The translations under genes were made by a program, and so were the position numbers. Below the pieces are notes generated by a model. It did not search any database. It saw only the letters and a list, made by a program, of their open reading frames with translations, and was not told the DNA's origin. A stretch of DNA of 64,000 nucleotides from Spirosoma radiotolerans (GTDB lineage Bacteria > Bacteroidota > Bacteroidia > Cytophagales > Spirosomataceae): contig NZ_CP010429.1 in assembly GCF_000974425.1 (NCBI RefSeq), positions 6,930,001 to 6,994,000 on the forward strand. The letters run 5' to 3'. This document shows positions 25,371-36,100 of the stretch, piece by piece (within the stretch, counting starts at the first letter, position 1; each line of letters begins with the position of its first letter).

Positions 25371-28300
25371 TTAGAAAGAAGCCCGAAGCGTAACACCGTA
25401 TGAGCGCGTGGCCGGTATGTTAAAGCCTTCTATACCCTGCAACCCATTGGCGGAGGTGATGCTGACCTCCGGATCAAATGGCGCATTTTTGTAGAAAAAG
25501 AACAGATTACGGGCCACCAGGGAAAGATTGAGGTCTTTAATGGCTTTGCTGAACTTCGGCAGCGTATAGCCCAGGGCCAGTTCCCGCAACCGCACGTTTG
25601 TTGCGTCGAACATGTACTTTTCGGCGGCAGCCGACCGGTCACCTTTTCCTGATATGTACGAGTAATACAATTTGGCGTCGACGAGCTTGCCGTTCACCAT
25701 GACTCCACCGTTGTCGCGGGCATCACCGGTCCGCTTCGATAAGCCTTTAAAATCCAGCCATTGCTCAGTAATCGAAGCGACCTTACCCCCAAATCGGCTG
25801 TCGATCAGGAAAGACAGCGAAAGGTTTTTGTAAGCAAACCGGTTGTTGAAACCCAGTAAAAATTTAGGGTTCGCATTGCCCACGTACTGATCTGGCTGGG
25901 CCGATAGTACAGGGAGCCCCTGGCTATCGACTTTCTGCGATCCGTCTTCATTGTATTGGAACGTGCGGCCAAACAAATCCCCGTAGGAGCCGTAATGACC
26001 ATCTTTGGGCCGGGTCAGGAAAAGCGACACCAGCCGTGTATTGCCCGCATCGGTCAGCACGAACCGTTCGGCGTTCAGGAGCGTGCTCAGTTCGCGAATC
26101 TGGTTGATGTTCCGGGAGAAATTAATTGTTGGGGACCAGCGGAGCCCGCCAATTTCGGCATTATACCCGACTACGGCTTCCACCCCCATATTCCGAATGG
26201 TGCCGCCGTTAATCCAGAAGTTAGCCGCCCCCGAACCCGCCGGGGCTGCAATTTGAAATACCTGGTCGTAGGTCGTTGCGTTGTAATACGTCAGGTTAAC
26301 ATTCAGTCGATTTTTGAACAGTTTCAGTTCCGTTCCGAATTCGAAGGAGCGGGTCCGTTCGGGTTTTAACCGGGTCGTATCCGTGCCGCTAAAGTAGGGT
26401 AGCGTCCCCCTGGCATTGACGTTTTCGTCGTTTCCCAGCGAATACGGCGGTGTCAGATTCGCCACTCCAAACGGCAGTGCGTTCCCGACTTCGGCGTACG
26501 AAGCCCGTAGTTTGGCGAATGATAGTACATTGGTTGATTTAACTGTTTCCGTTAAATCGTACGATAAGCCCACCGACGGATAAAAGAAGGCTTGTCTGAC
26601 GGTTGAAGACCATTCGTTTCGGGCGGTCAGATCCAGAAACAGCGTTTCTTTATACCCCAGGGTGGCCGTGCCAAACAGGGCCTGACTCAGCCGATTCTGC
26701 TCGCTTTCGGTAGAATTAAACAACCCCTGTAGGCCATAGATGGAGAAATAATTAGGATACGAAAGCCCGGTCTGGGACGTACTGCCCAGGCTTATGCTGG
26801 TTAAGCTATTCTGCGTGTTGCTGAACCCTACCGTCGCAGACAGAAAGAGATTCTTGTTTAGGTTTCTGGTTCCGGTTAGCAGCACGTCGGAATAGAGCTG
26901 ATCATTATTGGTGATACTTTTGGTGTAGCCACCGTTGGCATGCGCCAGCACCGGATCGGTTGACGCGTAAATCCGTTGTTCGTACGTATCTGTCACCTTA
27001 TCGTAGGTAGCCCGGCCCTGTAGGGTGAGCCAGTCTCGGATGGCATATTTTGCGGTAAAGGAATAGATCGTCCGATTTCTGAACAGATCACTCTGGTTGC
27101 GGTTCTGAATCCAGTACGGATTTTGGTTAGAACTGGCTTCATTCCGAATGTAGGGCCAGTTTTGAACGTACATCATCCGGTCCTTATTCCAGACTTCAAA
27201 GTTTGCCCCGCTGTACTTACTCATGTCATCCCCGCTGGGAAACAAATACAAACTGAAGATGGGACTGTAGTAAAAACCAGACTGCGGCCGGTTATAGACC
27301 TTCTGCTCGATGTAATTGACGGAGCCGTCCAGCGTCAGCTTGTTGTTCAGCAGATGCGTCGTTCCCCGCAGGTTGATATTGTGGCGGGTCAGGTCATTTT
27401 TCGGGACAATGCCGCCCGACTTTGTATTGGCGTAAGAGATGTAAAACTGGCTGACATCCGTGCCATTCGAAACCGAAATGCTGTTCAGGTAATTGGTGCC
27501 GGTTCGAAAGAAATCCGGGATATGGCGATTGCTGCCATTGGTAATTTTGGCTCCCCAGCTGTCGTTAACACCGGGTGAGGTTTGGCCGTAGCTGGTTTGT
27601 GTCTGCGGCAGACCGATTGGGTTTTCAAAGGTAGCGGTGGAAGAAAAATCAATTTTAGCGGTTCCTTTTTTGCCTTTTTTGGTGCTGATCAGAATTACTC
27701 CGTTGGCCGCCTGACTACCATAGAGGGCAGCTGCAGAAGCGCCTTTCAAAATCTGCATGCTCTCGATATCTTCCGGGTTCAGGTTCGAGATGGCATCCCC
27801 ACCGTCCGTAGCCCCAAACAAGGTCGTGCCCTGCGAACCCATGGCATTGTTCATCGGGATGCCATCGATCACATACAGCGGCTGGTTATTACCCGTAATG
27901 GATTTATTGCCCCGCAGCAGCACCCGGGCCGATGAGCCGGGGCCTCCGCTGCCTTTGGTGATTACTACTCCGGCCGTTTTTCCCGCCAGCGTATTGATCA
28001 GGTTTGGATCCTTGACGCTGTTAAGTTCCTGAGCGGTAATATTTTGAGTCGCATAGGTGATGCTTCGCGTATCTTTTTCCAGTCCCAGCGCCGTTACAAT
28101 GACTTCCCCAATCTGGGTGACCTCTTCGCTCATGGTCACATCGATGACCGAGCGATCCCGAACAACCACTTCCAGGCTCCGGTAGCCGATGTAGGAGAAA
28201 ACGAGCGTGGTGTTTTCGTCGTCTACCGTGATGGAATAGCGTCCGTCTGCATTTGTCGATGTGCCCCGGCTGTTCCCTTTTATCAGCACATTAACGCCGG

Positions 28301-28778
28301 GCAGTGGGGTGCCCTTATCATCTTTAACCGTACCATCGATTTCTTTGACAGCCCGTTCTGGCTGGACAACCGACAGATGGATCGCTTTCTGGGAAACCGT
28401 GCTGGCGCTTTTCGCCGTGATGATAATGTTTGTTTTAACCTGCGTAAAGACTAATTCAGTCCCTTTTAAAATCATGTTCAGGACTTCCTTTACGGGGGTT
28501 TTTTCGATCAATAAGGAAATTTTTTTCTGGTTATTCAGTCGATCGACACTAGCAATAAACTTGAAAGGACTTTTCTTTTCAATGGCAATAAAAGCCTCCT
28601 GTAGGCTAGCCTCTTTTAAGGTCAATGAAATCTTGTACTCATCGATGGTTTGATAGATCACGTGGCCTGAAGCTCTAGTTGGGTTCATTAACCCTAAAAT
28701 TATCCCCATGAACAGCGGAACTCGCCGTCGATAACGTATAAACAAATCGGTTAGCAGGAGTAGATGTGCTGATGGCAT
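25371..28778 (-). CDS. SusC/RagA TonB-linked outer-membrane transporter with STN signalling domain
   Basis: A 1135-residue protein. After an N-terminal signal region comes an STN (secretin/TonB N-terminal) domain (~45-125; ISLTLKEASLQEAFIAIEKK), then a carboxypeptidase-regulatory-like domain (~147-235; GTVKDDKGTPLPGVNVLIKG), a plug (~240-350) and a barrel. The STN domain is the hallmark of transporters that signal to a FecR anti-sigma factor, and the fecR-like and sigma genes lie just upstream. It should import the substrate and report its presence across the outer membrane. Confidence 0.95.
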   Translation of the reverse strand: MPSAHLLLLTDLFIRYRRRVPLFMGIILGLMNPTRASGHVIYQTIDEYKISLTLKEASLQEAFIAIEKKSPFKFIASVDRLNNQKKISLLIEKTPVKEVLNMILKGTELVFTQVKTNIIITAKSASTVSQKAIHLSVVQPERAVKEIDGTVKDDKGTPLPGVNVLIKGNSRGTSTNADGRYSITVDDENTTLVFSYIGYRSLEVVVRDRSVIDVTMSEEVTQIGEVIVTALGLEKDTRSITYATQNITAQELNSVKDPNLINTLAGKTAGVVITKGSGGPGSSARVLLRGNKSITGNNQPLYVIDGIPMNNAMGSQGTTLFGATDGGDAISNLNPEDIESMQILKGASAAALYGSQAANGVILISTKKGKKGTAKIDFSSTATFENPIGLPQTQTSYGQTSPGVNDSWGAKITNGSNRHIPDFFRTGTNYLNSISVSNGTDVSQFYISYANTKSGGIVPKNDLTRHNINLRGTTHLLNNKLTLDGSVNYIEQKVYNRPQSGFYYSPIFSLYLFPSGDDMSKYSGANFEVWNKDRMMYVQNWPYIRNEASSNQNPYWIQNRNQSDLFRNRTIYSFTAKYAIRDWLTLQGRATYDKVTDTYEQRIYASTDPVLAHANGGYTKSITNNDQLYSDVLLTGTRNLNKNLFLSATVGFSNTQNSLTSISLGSTSQTGLSYPNYFSIYGLQGLFNSTESEQNRLSQALFGTATLGYKETLFLDLTARNEWSSTVRQAFFYPSVGLSYDLTETVKSTNVLSFAKLRASYAEVGNALPFGVANLTPPYSLGNDENVNARGTLPYFSGTDTTRLKPERTRSFEFGTELKLFKNRLNVNLTYYNATTYDQVFQIAAPAGSGAANFWINGGTIRNMGVEAVVGYNAEIGGLRWSPTINFSRNINQIRELSTLLNAERFVLTDAGNTRLVSLFLTRPKDGHYGSYGDLFGRTFQYNEDGSQKVDSQGLPVLSAQPDQYVGNANPKFLLGFNNRFAYKNLSLSFLIDSRFGGKVASITEQWLDFKGLSKRTGDARDNGGVMVNGKLVDAKLYYSYISGKGDRSAAAEKYMFDATNVRLRELALGYTLPKFSKAIKDLNLSLVARNLFFFYKNAPFDPEVSITSANGLQGIEGFNIPATRSYGVTLRASF

Positions 28779-28896
28779 AACATAAGGATCAAAGGTTAAG
28801 AAAAGTGTGTGTATCTCAGCGTATAGACAAAGACATCCCTTAAAAACTGAAAATCAGTTTTTTACATTAAAAGCAACTTTAACATGTAGTACTTAT

Positions 28897-29925
28897 TTAC
28901 TGGCAGGCTCCGCCATAAATCTTCACCAGGCTCCCCTCTATTTTATATTGGAATGATGCGGACAGACTAAGCAACGACAATACCTCTTTCAGGCTGGCTC
29001 GAGGCTCGAAACTGGCCATAATTTTGCACTGCTTCAAGGCTTCATTTTCCAATTCAATCGTAATGTTGTAATGACTCTCAAGTGTCTGAATAATATTACC
29101 CATTGTACTGTTCCGAAAATTCAGGCTGTTCATTCGCCAGGCAGCAATGGACGACAAGCTAACGGTATCTATATACGTTTGGTTATTTTCCCGGTTAACT
29201 ACAACCCGTTGTTGTGGAATTAATTGAGCTATTTTTTCCCAACTGCTTCCTTTTGCCTTACTTACTTCCACTTTGCCGGTAGCAACCGAAACGGTAGCAA
29301 CGGATTTGTCGGCATACGTTTTGACATTAAATGATGTCCCCAGAACGCGTGTTGCCAGCCCCGCGCTCTGTACAATAAAAGGCTTCTTCTTATTGGGTAC
29401 TACCTCAAAAAAACCTTCTCCTGTTAGAGTAACTGTGCGCTGATCAACGGCGAATGTTTCCGGAAACACAAGGCTACTGTTTTCATTCAACCATACCAAT
29501 GATCCATCCGGCAGCCGGACTTGCTTGCGTTGACCAGCCTGACTAATTTGCTGTATAGGCCGATACGATTCTCTGTTTACCGAAAGGCCTGATTGGTTTT
29601 TCCAAAAGACGGAAACCAGTAGTAATGCTGAAACACTGGCAGCCATGACCCATTTATAAATCGGTTTGAGGGTAAATTCGTTAGGTTTAGCATGGGTTAC
29701 GCGGGACTCCTCCAACTTGGCCAGAAGCCGATTTTGTCCTTCTTCCAGGGAAAACCGTTCAGCTTCCCTAAGTGGGGTAACTTTTCTCCAGGCAGCTTCA
29801 ATCGATTGAAAAAGCGTAAAGTTTTCAGGAATTTCCAGCCATTGCTCAACTTGAAGCCGCTCATCCTGACTACATTCACCGGATAAATATTTTGCAAGTA
29901 AAGCCCATGGCGTAGAGTCAGACAT
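28897..29925 (-). CDS. FecR-family anti-sigma factor
   Basis: About 342 residues from the ATG at 29925; an upstream in-frame ATG at 29955 would add ten. The cytoplasmic part begins SDSTPWALLAKYLSGE. One membrane segment (VMAASVSALLLVSVFW) is followed by the periplasmic FecR domain (LPDGSLVWLNENSSLVFPE, VLGTSFNVKTY) and a C-terminal STN-interacting domain (DUF4974-like). It holds the ECF sigma factor encoded upstream inactive until the STN domain of the transporter signals. Confidence 0.93.
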   Translation of the reverse strand: MSDSTPWALLAKYLSGECSQDERLQVEQWLEIPENFTLFQSIEAAWRKVTPLREAERFSLEEGQNRLLAKLEESRVTHAKPNEFTLKPIYKWVMAASVSALLLVSVFWKNQSGLSVNRESYRPIQQISQAGQRKQVRLPDGSLVWLNENSSLVFPETFAVDQRTVTLTGEGFFEVVPNKKKPFIVQSAGLATRVLGTSFNVKTYADKSVATVSVATGKVEVSKAKGSSWEKIAQLIPQQRVVVNRENNQTYIDTVSLSSIAAWRMNSLNFRNSTMGNIIQTLESHYNITIELENEALKQCKIMASFEPRASLKEVLSLLSLSASFQYKIEGSLVKIYGGACQ

Positions 29926-29955
29926 GTATTTTTTCACTTTCTGGTAGTAAGACAA

Positions 29956-30293
29956 AAAAAAAGCAGACGTACCCCTATTCCAACTAATTTATTTTTCAAA
30001 TTTTTTGGACGTATACCGTTTAACGTAAACTGAAGTAAGAGGTAGATCTATAAATAACTTGTTACTTGATGGTAACATTGGAGTTGGTGGCAAGTTGCCT
30101 CGACTACCCGGTACGTATAAAGGCACTGGTCCGAATGTTATCGTACTCGAGCATAACTTCATGCAACCGTGACCAGGTGGCTTCTTGACTGCCTGGTCTG
30201 ACTGAACGAATACATGACTGGTAACTAGAGGAGAGTGCCGAGAGGAAATCGCACGAAGATCATCGGGGAAGACAGTTATGTCTGGATTACGCT
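29956..30293. other. Intergenic region between sigma and anti-sigma genes
   Basis: No gene is visible in 338 bases. A weak 7-bp inverted repeat (30171-30177 with 30192-30198) is the only structure. The gap suggests that the fecR-like gene may have its own promoter. Confidence 0.4.
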
Positions 30294-30845
30294 TTAATTC
30301 ATGGATTGTTCAACGCGATTAAAAAGCACTCTTAGCTGCTTGAGAGCATGCCCCATTTGATTCTCGACGGTCTTCACCGAAATGTTTAGAATATCCGCAA
30401 TTTCGCTGTAGGTAAACCCCTCGAACCGGTTTAACTGAAAAATAATTCTTCTTTTTTCGGGCAGTTGATTAATCCGGCTTGCTACGTAAATCTCCAGTTC
30501 CTGAAACATCAACGCATCCAGGGGGGTATAGGTCTCTTCCTGGGTGTTATCATCTAATTCCTCAAATTCCTTCAGCTCATGGTGGATGTAGTTAATAGCC
30601 GTGTACCGGGTCGCCTTGTAGAGGTAGCTTCTTACATGGTATTGAAGATTCAACGTTTTGCGCTTCTCCCAGAGCCTGACAAACACATCGGCTACAATTT
30701 CCTGAGCGATATCATCCCGTTTAGAAAGTTGGGCCGCAAACTGGCAGAGTGAGGAATAATACTTCCGAAAAAGACTGTCCAAAGCTTTACTATCATCCTC
30801 TTTTATTAAGTAAATAAGGTGTAGGTCACTTTGATTATTGTCCAT
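30294..30845 (-). CDS. ECF RNA polymerase sigma-70 factor (Bacteroidota FecI-like)
   Basis: A 183-residue protein with region 2 (LFRKYYSSLCQFAAQL to VFVRLWEKR) and region 4 (LPEKRRIIFQLNRFEGFTYSEIADILNISVKTVENQMGHA, an HTH). Length and motifs match the Bacteroidota FecI-like ECF group that is paired with FecR and STN-containing SusC proteins. It probably directs transcription of the downstream transport and catabolic genes. Confidence 0.95.
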   Translation of the reverse strand: MDNNQSDLHLIYLIKEDDSKALDSLFRKYYSSLCQFAAQLSKRDDIAQEIVADVFVRLWEKRKTLNLQYHVRSYLYKATRYTAINYIHHELKEFEELDDNTQEETYTPLDALMFQELEIYVASRINQLPEKRRIIFQLNRFEGFTYSEIADILNISVKTVENQMGHALKQLRVLFNRVEQSMN

Positions 30846-30925
30846 AGAAGTAGGTTACCTATAGCATTATAAAAGCAATAATAAATACTTTATCGGTTAA
30901 TGACAAAATATAATTAGCTTCAAGG

Positions 30926-30933
30926 CAAATTTA
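30926..30933 (-). promoter_or_regulatory. Possible -7 box for the ECF sigma gene
   Basis: Read on the minus strand, TAAATTTG fits TAnnTTTG about 80 bases before the start codon. An upstream TTG is about 23 bases away, slightly long for a consensus spacer. Confidence 0.3.
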
Positions 30934-31008
30934 ACGGAATTTTATCTTATCGATTTCAATTCATACTTTTTTAATAAGTCCTTACTTGAAGCCCAATCTC
31001 AATTTTTT

Positions 31009-31231
31009 GTTTATTAAGACGGGGTGGATTGACGGCCTTCGAAATATGGAAGGTCTAGCATCTGTACTTTCTCAATGGCCTAAATTAAGTCGGGAACAAG
31101 TCTGGTAGGTAGGCGATGCATCCAGTGATATTCTGGCGTCAGACAAGTCGGTATACCCATTGTTGGAATGGATTTGTTTGAAACGGCAGCATCTACAGAT
31201 CTGGCTGCTAAGGCTACGTCACCCTAAATAA
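31009..31231 (+). pseudogene. Coding-like remnant with an internal amber codon
   Basis: One frame reads protein-like for about 70 codons (WIDGLRNMEGLASVLSQWP, then EQVW), is interrupted by TAG at 31106-31108, and continues VGDASSDILASDKSVYPLLE to TAA at 31229-31231. No start codon or family is evident. It occupies most of the 497-bp gap (30846-31342) between the sigma gene and the second SusCD pair. It may be chance. Confidence 0.3.
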
Positions 31232-31232
31232 T

Positions 31233-31284
31233 GAAATTCCAGTGGCTCGGTATGGTGACTTTTACTCGAACCAACTGGAATTTC
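31233..31284 (-). terminator. Inverted repeat downstream of the second SusCD pair
   Basis: Arms GAAATTCCAGT at 31233-31243 and ACTGGAATTTC at 31274-31284 match perfectly around a 30-base loop. It lies 59 bases after the SusD stop and probably ends that operon. Confidence 0.5.
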
Positions 31285-31342
31285 CCTAACCTTGCAGACA
31301 ATTTCAGATGACGAACTACCCTATTATGTTCATGTTAGGCAT

Positions 31343-33118
31343 TTAATAGCCCGGATTTTGAGTAAGTACTCCCTGACCACTTAAATCGATCTGACGCTGT
31401 GGTATTGGGTAATAATCTTTAGTGCCCGCCACAAATTTACCACCCCGGATGTCAGTCGTAATGGTCGATTCATATTGAAAGAAAGCATTCAGTGTCTTCT
31501 CAGCAGTACCCCATCGAACCAAATCAAAGAAACGGTGCCCTTCCATACCCAGCTCGAGTTTCCGTTCCAGATAAATGGCTTTTAAGGCATAATCTTTGCC
31601 CCGCGCGGCAAAAGTGCCAGCCGGGTACTGAGCAACAGAATAATTGGCGGCCGGTGTCGTAGAAAATCCAGCGAGCGGATCGGCGTCATTATTGTATTTA
31701 TACACCCAGCCCTCCTTATTAGCAGCCCGTTTGCGTACCAGATTTACGTACTCCTGAGCTTTATTGAAATTACCAATCTGTGCTTCAGCTTCAGCTGCCA
31801 TTAAGAGCACATCCGAGAACCGAATCAGCATGGTGTTAATCGCACTACCTGGTGCCCAACTATTCTGATCCGAATACTGCGCCTGCGTGGCTCGCCAGTA
31901 AATATTCTTTTTGGGACCATAAGGGCCGCCATAACTCTGCGCCCGGACCCAATCCTGTCCTGGATGAAGGCCCCAATCCAAATAGGGCAATCCCCGACGA
32001 CCAACCGTCCAATCTAAACGCGGATCTACCGGTCCCGTATCTGGCGTAAATGCCTGAGCCGAAGTAAGACCCATATCATTTTTAATCGGATGCAAATTGT
32101 AGTCATCCAGATAGGGTAAGCCGTTAGCGTCGGTTCGGAATGAATTAACCAGATCCTGCGTCGGTTGGTAAAATCCGCAACAGCTGAATGGCCCATTATA
32201 CGGGAAATTTAACATATCGCCCTGATTGGCATTGGCAATAGTATTTGTTCCATCGTTCGCTACATTCTGAATAGCAAATACTGATTCCGGACCATTTTCA
32301 GTAGCCGGATTGAAGTTATCGAAAAACTTAGGGAGCAACCCATAAGCAAGGCCATTTGTTGTTTTCCCCTGGCTGATGACCTGGGTAAAGATCGTTTGAG
32401 CTTCTGTGTACTTATGCTCATATAGGAACGTTTTCGCTAAATAAGCTCCAGCCGCCCATTTGTTCGCCCGTGAAACGTCTGACTGGCCTTCTGGTAAGTT
32501 AGTAAAGGCGTATTGAAAATCCGCTTCGATTTTAGGCCAGATATCGGCTGTGTTCGGTTGATTTAAATCCGTAGTCATTTCGTCTATCCAGGGGACTTTA
32601 TTAAACATTTTCTTTAGGTCGAAGTAATAATGCGCCCGTAAAAAGCGTGCCTGAGCTTCGATGTTAGTGCGATCGGCAGCTGTCAGATTTGTAACGCCTT
32701 TTAATAGCCGTAATACCGTATTGGCACGTGTCACCCCTTCATAAACGGCTTTCCATTTGCTGTTAAAAAAACCGTTGCTGGCGTCTGCACTGAATTTGGC
32801 AATTGGATCAATACTGGCTTGATCCGATCCATCACTTCCCTTGTGGGCTTCTCCACCAGCCAGACTGCCATAAATCCAGTTGTCGGGCGAGGCTTCCCAG
32901 GCACCACCACCACCAAAAGCAGTAGCATCGCTGGCCTGACCATCCAAGGCTGCATAGGCGGCCACCAAAAGGGCTTGCACACCTTTGGCGTCGGTTAGAA
33001 CTTGATCGCTTAAAGCCCCCAGCGCGGGCTGTTTCAAAAAATCGTCTTTACAGGAATATGAGATTACGCTGAGGAGTAAGGTTGTCTTTATAATGAATAC
33101 GTATGAGAACCGTTTCAT
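31343..33118 (-). CDS. RagB/SusD family nutrient-uptake outer-membrane lipoprotein
   Basis: A 591-residue lipoprotein; signal with Cys in SVISYSCKDD near residue 23. It has SusD features, LLVAAYAALDG near the N-terminus, FLRAHYYFDLKKMFNKVPWI, and the C-terminal YLERKLELGMEGHRFFDLVR block typical of RagB/SusD. It pairs with the SusC encoded 30 bases upstream. No sigma, enzyme or dedicated regulator is directly linked, so the substrate cannot be guessed. Confidence 0.95.
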   Translation of the reverse strand: MKRFSYVFIIKTTLLLSVISYSCKDDFLKQPALGALSDQVLTDAKGVQALLVAAYAALDGQASDATAFGGGGAWEASPDNWIYGSLAGGEAHKGSDGSDQASIDPIAKFSADASNGFFNSKWKAVYEGVTRANTVLRLLKGVTNLTAADRTNIEAQARFLRAHYYFDLKKMFNKVPWIDEMTTDLNQPNTADIWPKIEADFQYAFTNLPEGQSDVSRANKWAAGAYLAKTFLYEHKYTEAQTIFTQVISQGKTTNGLAYGLLPKFFDNFNPATENGPESVFAIQNVANDGTNTIANANQGDMLNFPYNGPFSCCGFYQPTQDLVNSFRTDANGLPYLDDYNLHPIKNDMGLTSAQAFTPDTGPVDPRLDWTVGRRGLPYLDWGLHPGQDWVRAQSYGGPYGPKKNIYWRATQAQYSDQNSWAPGSAINTMLIRFSDVLLMAAEAEAQIGNFNKAQEYVNLVRKRAANKEGWVYKYNNDADPLAGFSTTPAANYSVAQYPAGTFAARGKDYALKAIYLERKLELGMEGHRFFDLVRWGTAEKTLNAFFQYESTITTDIRGGKFVAGTKDYYPIPQRQIDLSGQGVLTQNPGY

Positions 33119-33148
33119 GGATATATTTTTAATGAGTTGGAACGACGA

Positions 33149-36100
33149 CTAAAAGGAAAGATTAATTCCGAACAGGTATTGACGCTGATTTGGATAAGCG
33201 CCTGTATCAATGCCAAAGCTGGTTGTATTACCGGTCAATTCTGGATCTAAACCCGAGTACTTGGTAATTGTAAACAGGTTGGCTGCCTGTACATACACTC
33301 GAAGCCGCCCGACGCCTAATTTCTGCAACGTATTGGCCGGCAGTGTGTAACCTAGCTGAACATTTCTAGCTCGTAGATAACCGCCATTCTCCACAAAATA
33401 CGAGTTGGGTACACTGGCCGTGCTAAATGAACCAACTGTTTCCTGGATGGGGGCTTTGGCATCGTGGTGATCCGGTGTCCAGGAGTCATATAAGGCGGTA
33501 TGGCTTTTGGCTGAGTAGAACGAGCTGGAAAAATCGTGCCACCACTTCAGATTGTTCCAGATTTTATTGCCCGAGACCCCATAGAGGAACATGCTGAAAT
33601 CGAAGCCTTTATAGGTAGCCCCTAGGTTAAGTCCATAACTGAATTTGGGGTTCGGATTGCCCAAAAATGTCCGGTCATCATCCGTAATCCGACCATCACC
33701 ATTGGTATCGGCATAGCGGAAACGACCCACCGCTACATCAGTTTGATACACGGCATTCGGATCGCCTGCGGTTTGCTGAACCTGGGCATTGGCAGTATTG
33801 ATTTCTTCCTGCGAATTCCAGAATCCGGCTACTTGATACCCAAAAAACTGGCTCAGTGGTTGGCCGACAGCATTACGAATGACGTAGCTGCCGTTGAAAT
33901 TGAGCGATTGTTCGTCGAAATAAGGGGTATTGTTTGAAATGTTAAGAATTCTATTATTATACGTAGTAAAGGTTAGTGTCGCATTCAGTTTTAGATCCCG
34001 GGTTACATCGATGTCAGTAGTTGCTGACAAATCGACCCCTTCGTTTTTCATATGGGCAATGTTAATAAATGGAACCTGGCCCTGACCTGATGTGCCGGTG
34101 CGCTCAGGATTGTAAAGCAGATCGCGAATGTCTTTACGGTAATAATCGACGGTTAGCTGGAGTTTACCTTTAACTAAGGAGGCATCAATGCCTATGTTGG
34201 TATTGATGTTTTTCTCCCACTTCGCATCTGGGTTTCCGATCCGGCTCCGCTCAAAGCCTTCCGTGATGGTTGAGTTAGACCCCGTGATTGGGTAGTATGA
34301 GGACACCCGGCTACTGGCGTAGGTCGTAAACGCATTCGCCGGATCTACGTTGAGTTGATTACCCATTATACCGTACCCACCCCGAATTTTCAGGTCATCA
34401 ATCCAGGAAATGCCCTTCATAAAAGATTCTTCGGAGACACGCCAGCCAGCGCTCACAGCGGGAAACCAGCCGTACTGATAATTTAAAAAACGGGACGATC
34501 CATCACGCCGGAGCGTAACGCCCAACAAGTACCGCTCTTTGAAATTATAGTCTAACCGACCCAGATAAGAAAACAGGGCATCCTGATTCATATCGCTGTA
34601 ATTGTTTTTGGTCCCCGAACCGGTGGATAAATTGACGTAGTTAGGATCGAACGAGAAAAAGCCCAACGTAGTCCCACCAACCTCCCTATAGCGGTTTTTG
34701 TACGCTTCAGTCCCGACAACTACGGTTATGTTATGGGCATTTTTGACTGTGTTGCGGTATGTAAGCGTATTTGTCCAGGTCCAGTTATTGCTGCTGGTAG
34801 CGTTTTCACTGTACGAATTTGTTTTAGAGTTTTCCGAGTTCTCGTACTGAGGATATGAAAACGAGTGATAGCTGGACGACGCTATTTCACCACCAAAGCT
34901 AGTGCGGGCCGTAACGTGTTTCAAAAAATCGACCTCGGCGAATACGTTACCAAACAGACGGTTGGACAAGCCCCGATTGTTGAGCGTTCGTGCCTGCATG
35001 GCTACCGGATTGAACGCATCACCCAAGCCCGGACCATAGCCACCCGCGTAGTTTCCCCGAATATCATATACTGGAATAATCGGTTGCGCACGGTACGCCA
35101 TACCGATGGTGCCGCCTGGGTCGTTGATCGAAACCTGCGGATTATCCGTAACCGAATAAGCCAGATTTTCGCCCAGACGGATGTGAGAGTTAACGTTATA
35201 CTGGCTATTGGAGCGGATCGTGTAGCGTTTGAGATAGGTATCAATCAGCGTGCCCTGCTGATTGAAATAATTGAGCGAAAACAGGTAATTACCCCGATCA
35301 CTGCCACCGGTTACTGAAATATTGTGGCTAGTGATTGGAGCAGGTTTAAAAATGGCATGGTACCAGTCTGTTCCCTCTTTGTTAGCTTTAACAATCCGGT
35401 AAAAATTATTCACGTCATCGGGGTCCGAATAATTCGGATCGACAGTATACAAAGCTTCATCAACAGTCTGCGCGCCAGCCGGAGCAATATAATTAGGAAG
35501 TACAGGCGTGGCTCCGCTTCCATACTGGGCATCATTGATCGGTTCGCCGGGATTCGTGTTTTTTAAGGCTACCCATTTGAGGTTAGCCATCTCCTGCGGG
35601 GACAATGTATTCCACACGTTCCCCTGCTTAACCCGCTGGGTGCCATAGTACGCATCATAACTGACTTTTACTTTTTCATTTTTACTTCCCCGTTTGGTCG
35701 TCAGAATGATTACACCGTTGGCGGCCCGCGCCCCATAAATGGAAGCCGCACCGGCATCTTTCAGTACTTGCATCGAAGCGATATCATTCGGATTGAGATC
35801 ATTAATCGTTGTCGTCGGTACGCCATCCACTACATAGAGGGGCGTGTTATTCCCAAACGTATTGATACCCCGAATTCGCACCTGCGGAGCCTGACCAGGC
35901 TGACCGGATGTTTGTACCGTAACGCCCGAAGCGCGTCCCTGTAACTGATCGGTTATTTGAGCTGTTGGTTGCTGATTGAGTTCTTTAACATCAATGACCG
36001 CTACTGATCCGGTCAGGTCTGCCTTCTTTTGTGTGCCGTAACCAATTACAACCACTTCGCCTAGTGATTTTGCATCGACCAGTAAACGGATTTCTAATGT

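Noticed and set aside
30171..30198. 7-bp inverted repeat between the fecR-like and sigma genes
   Set aside because: Too short, with a 14-base loop and no T-tract; not reported as a terminator.
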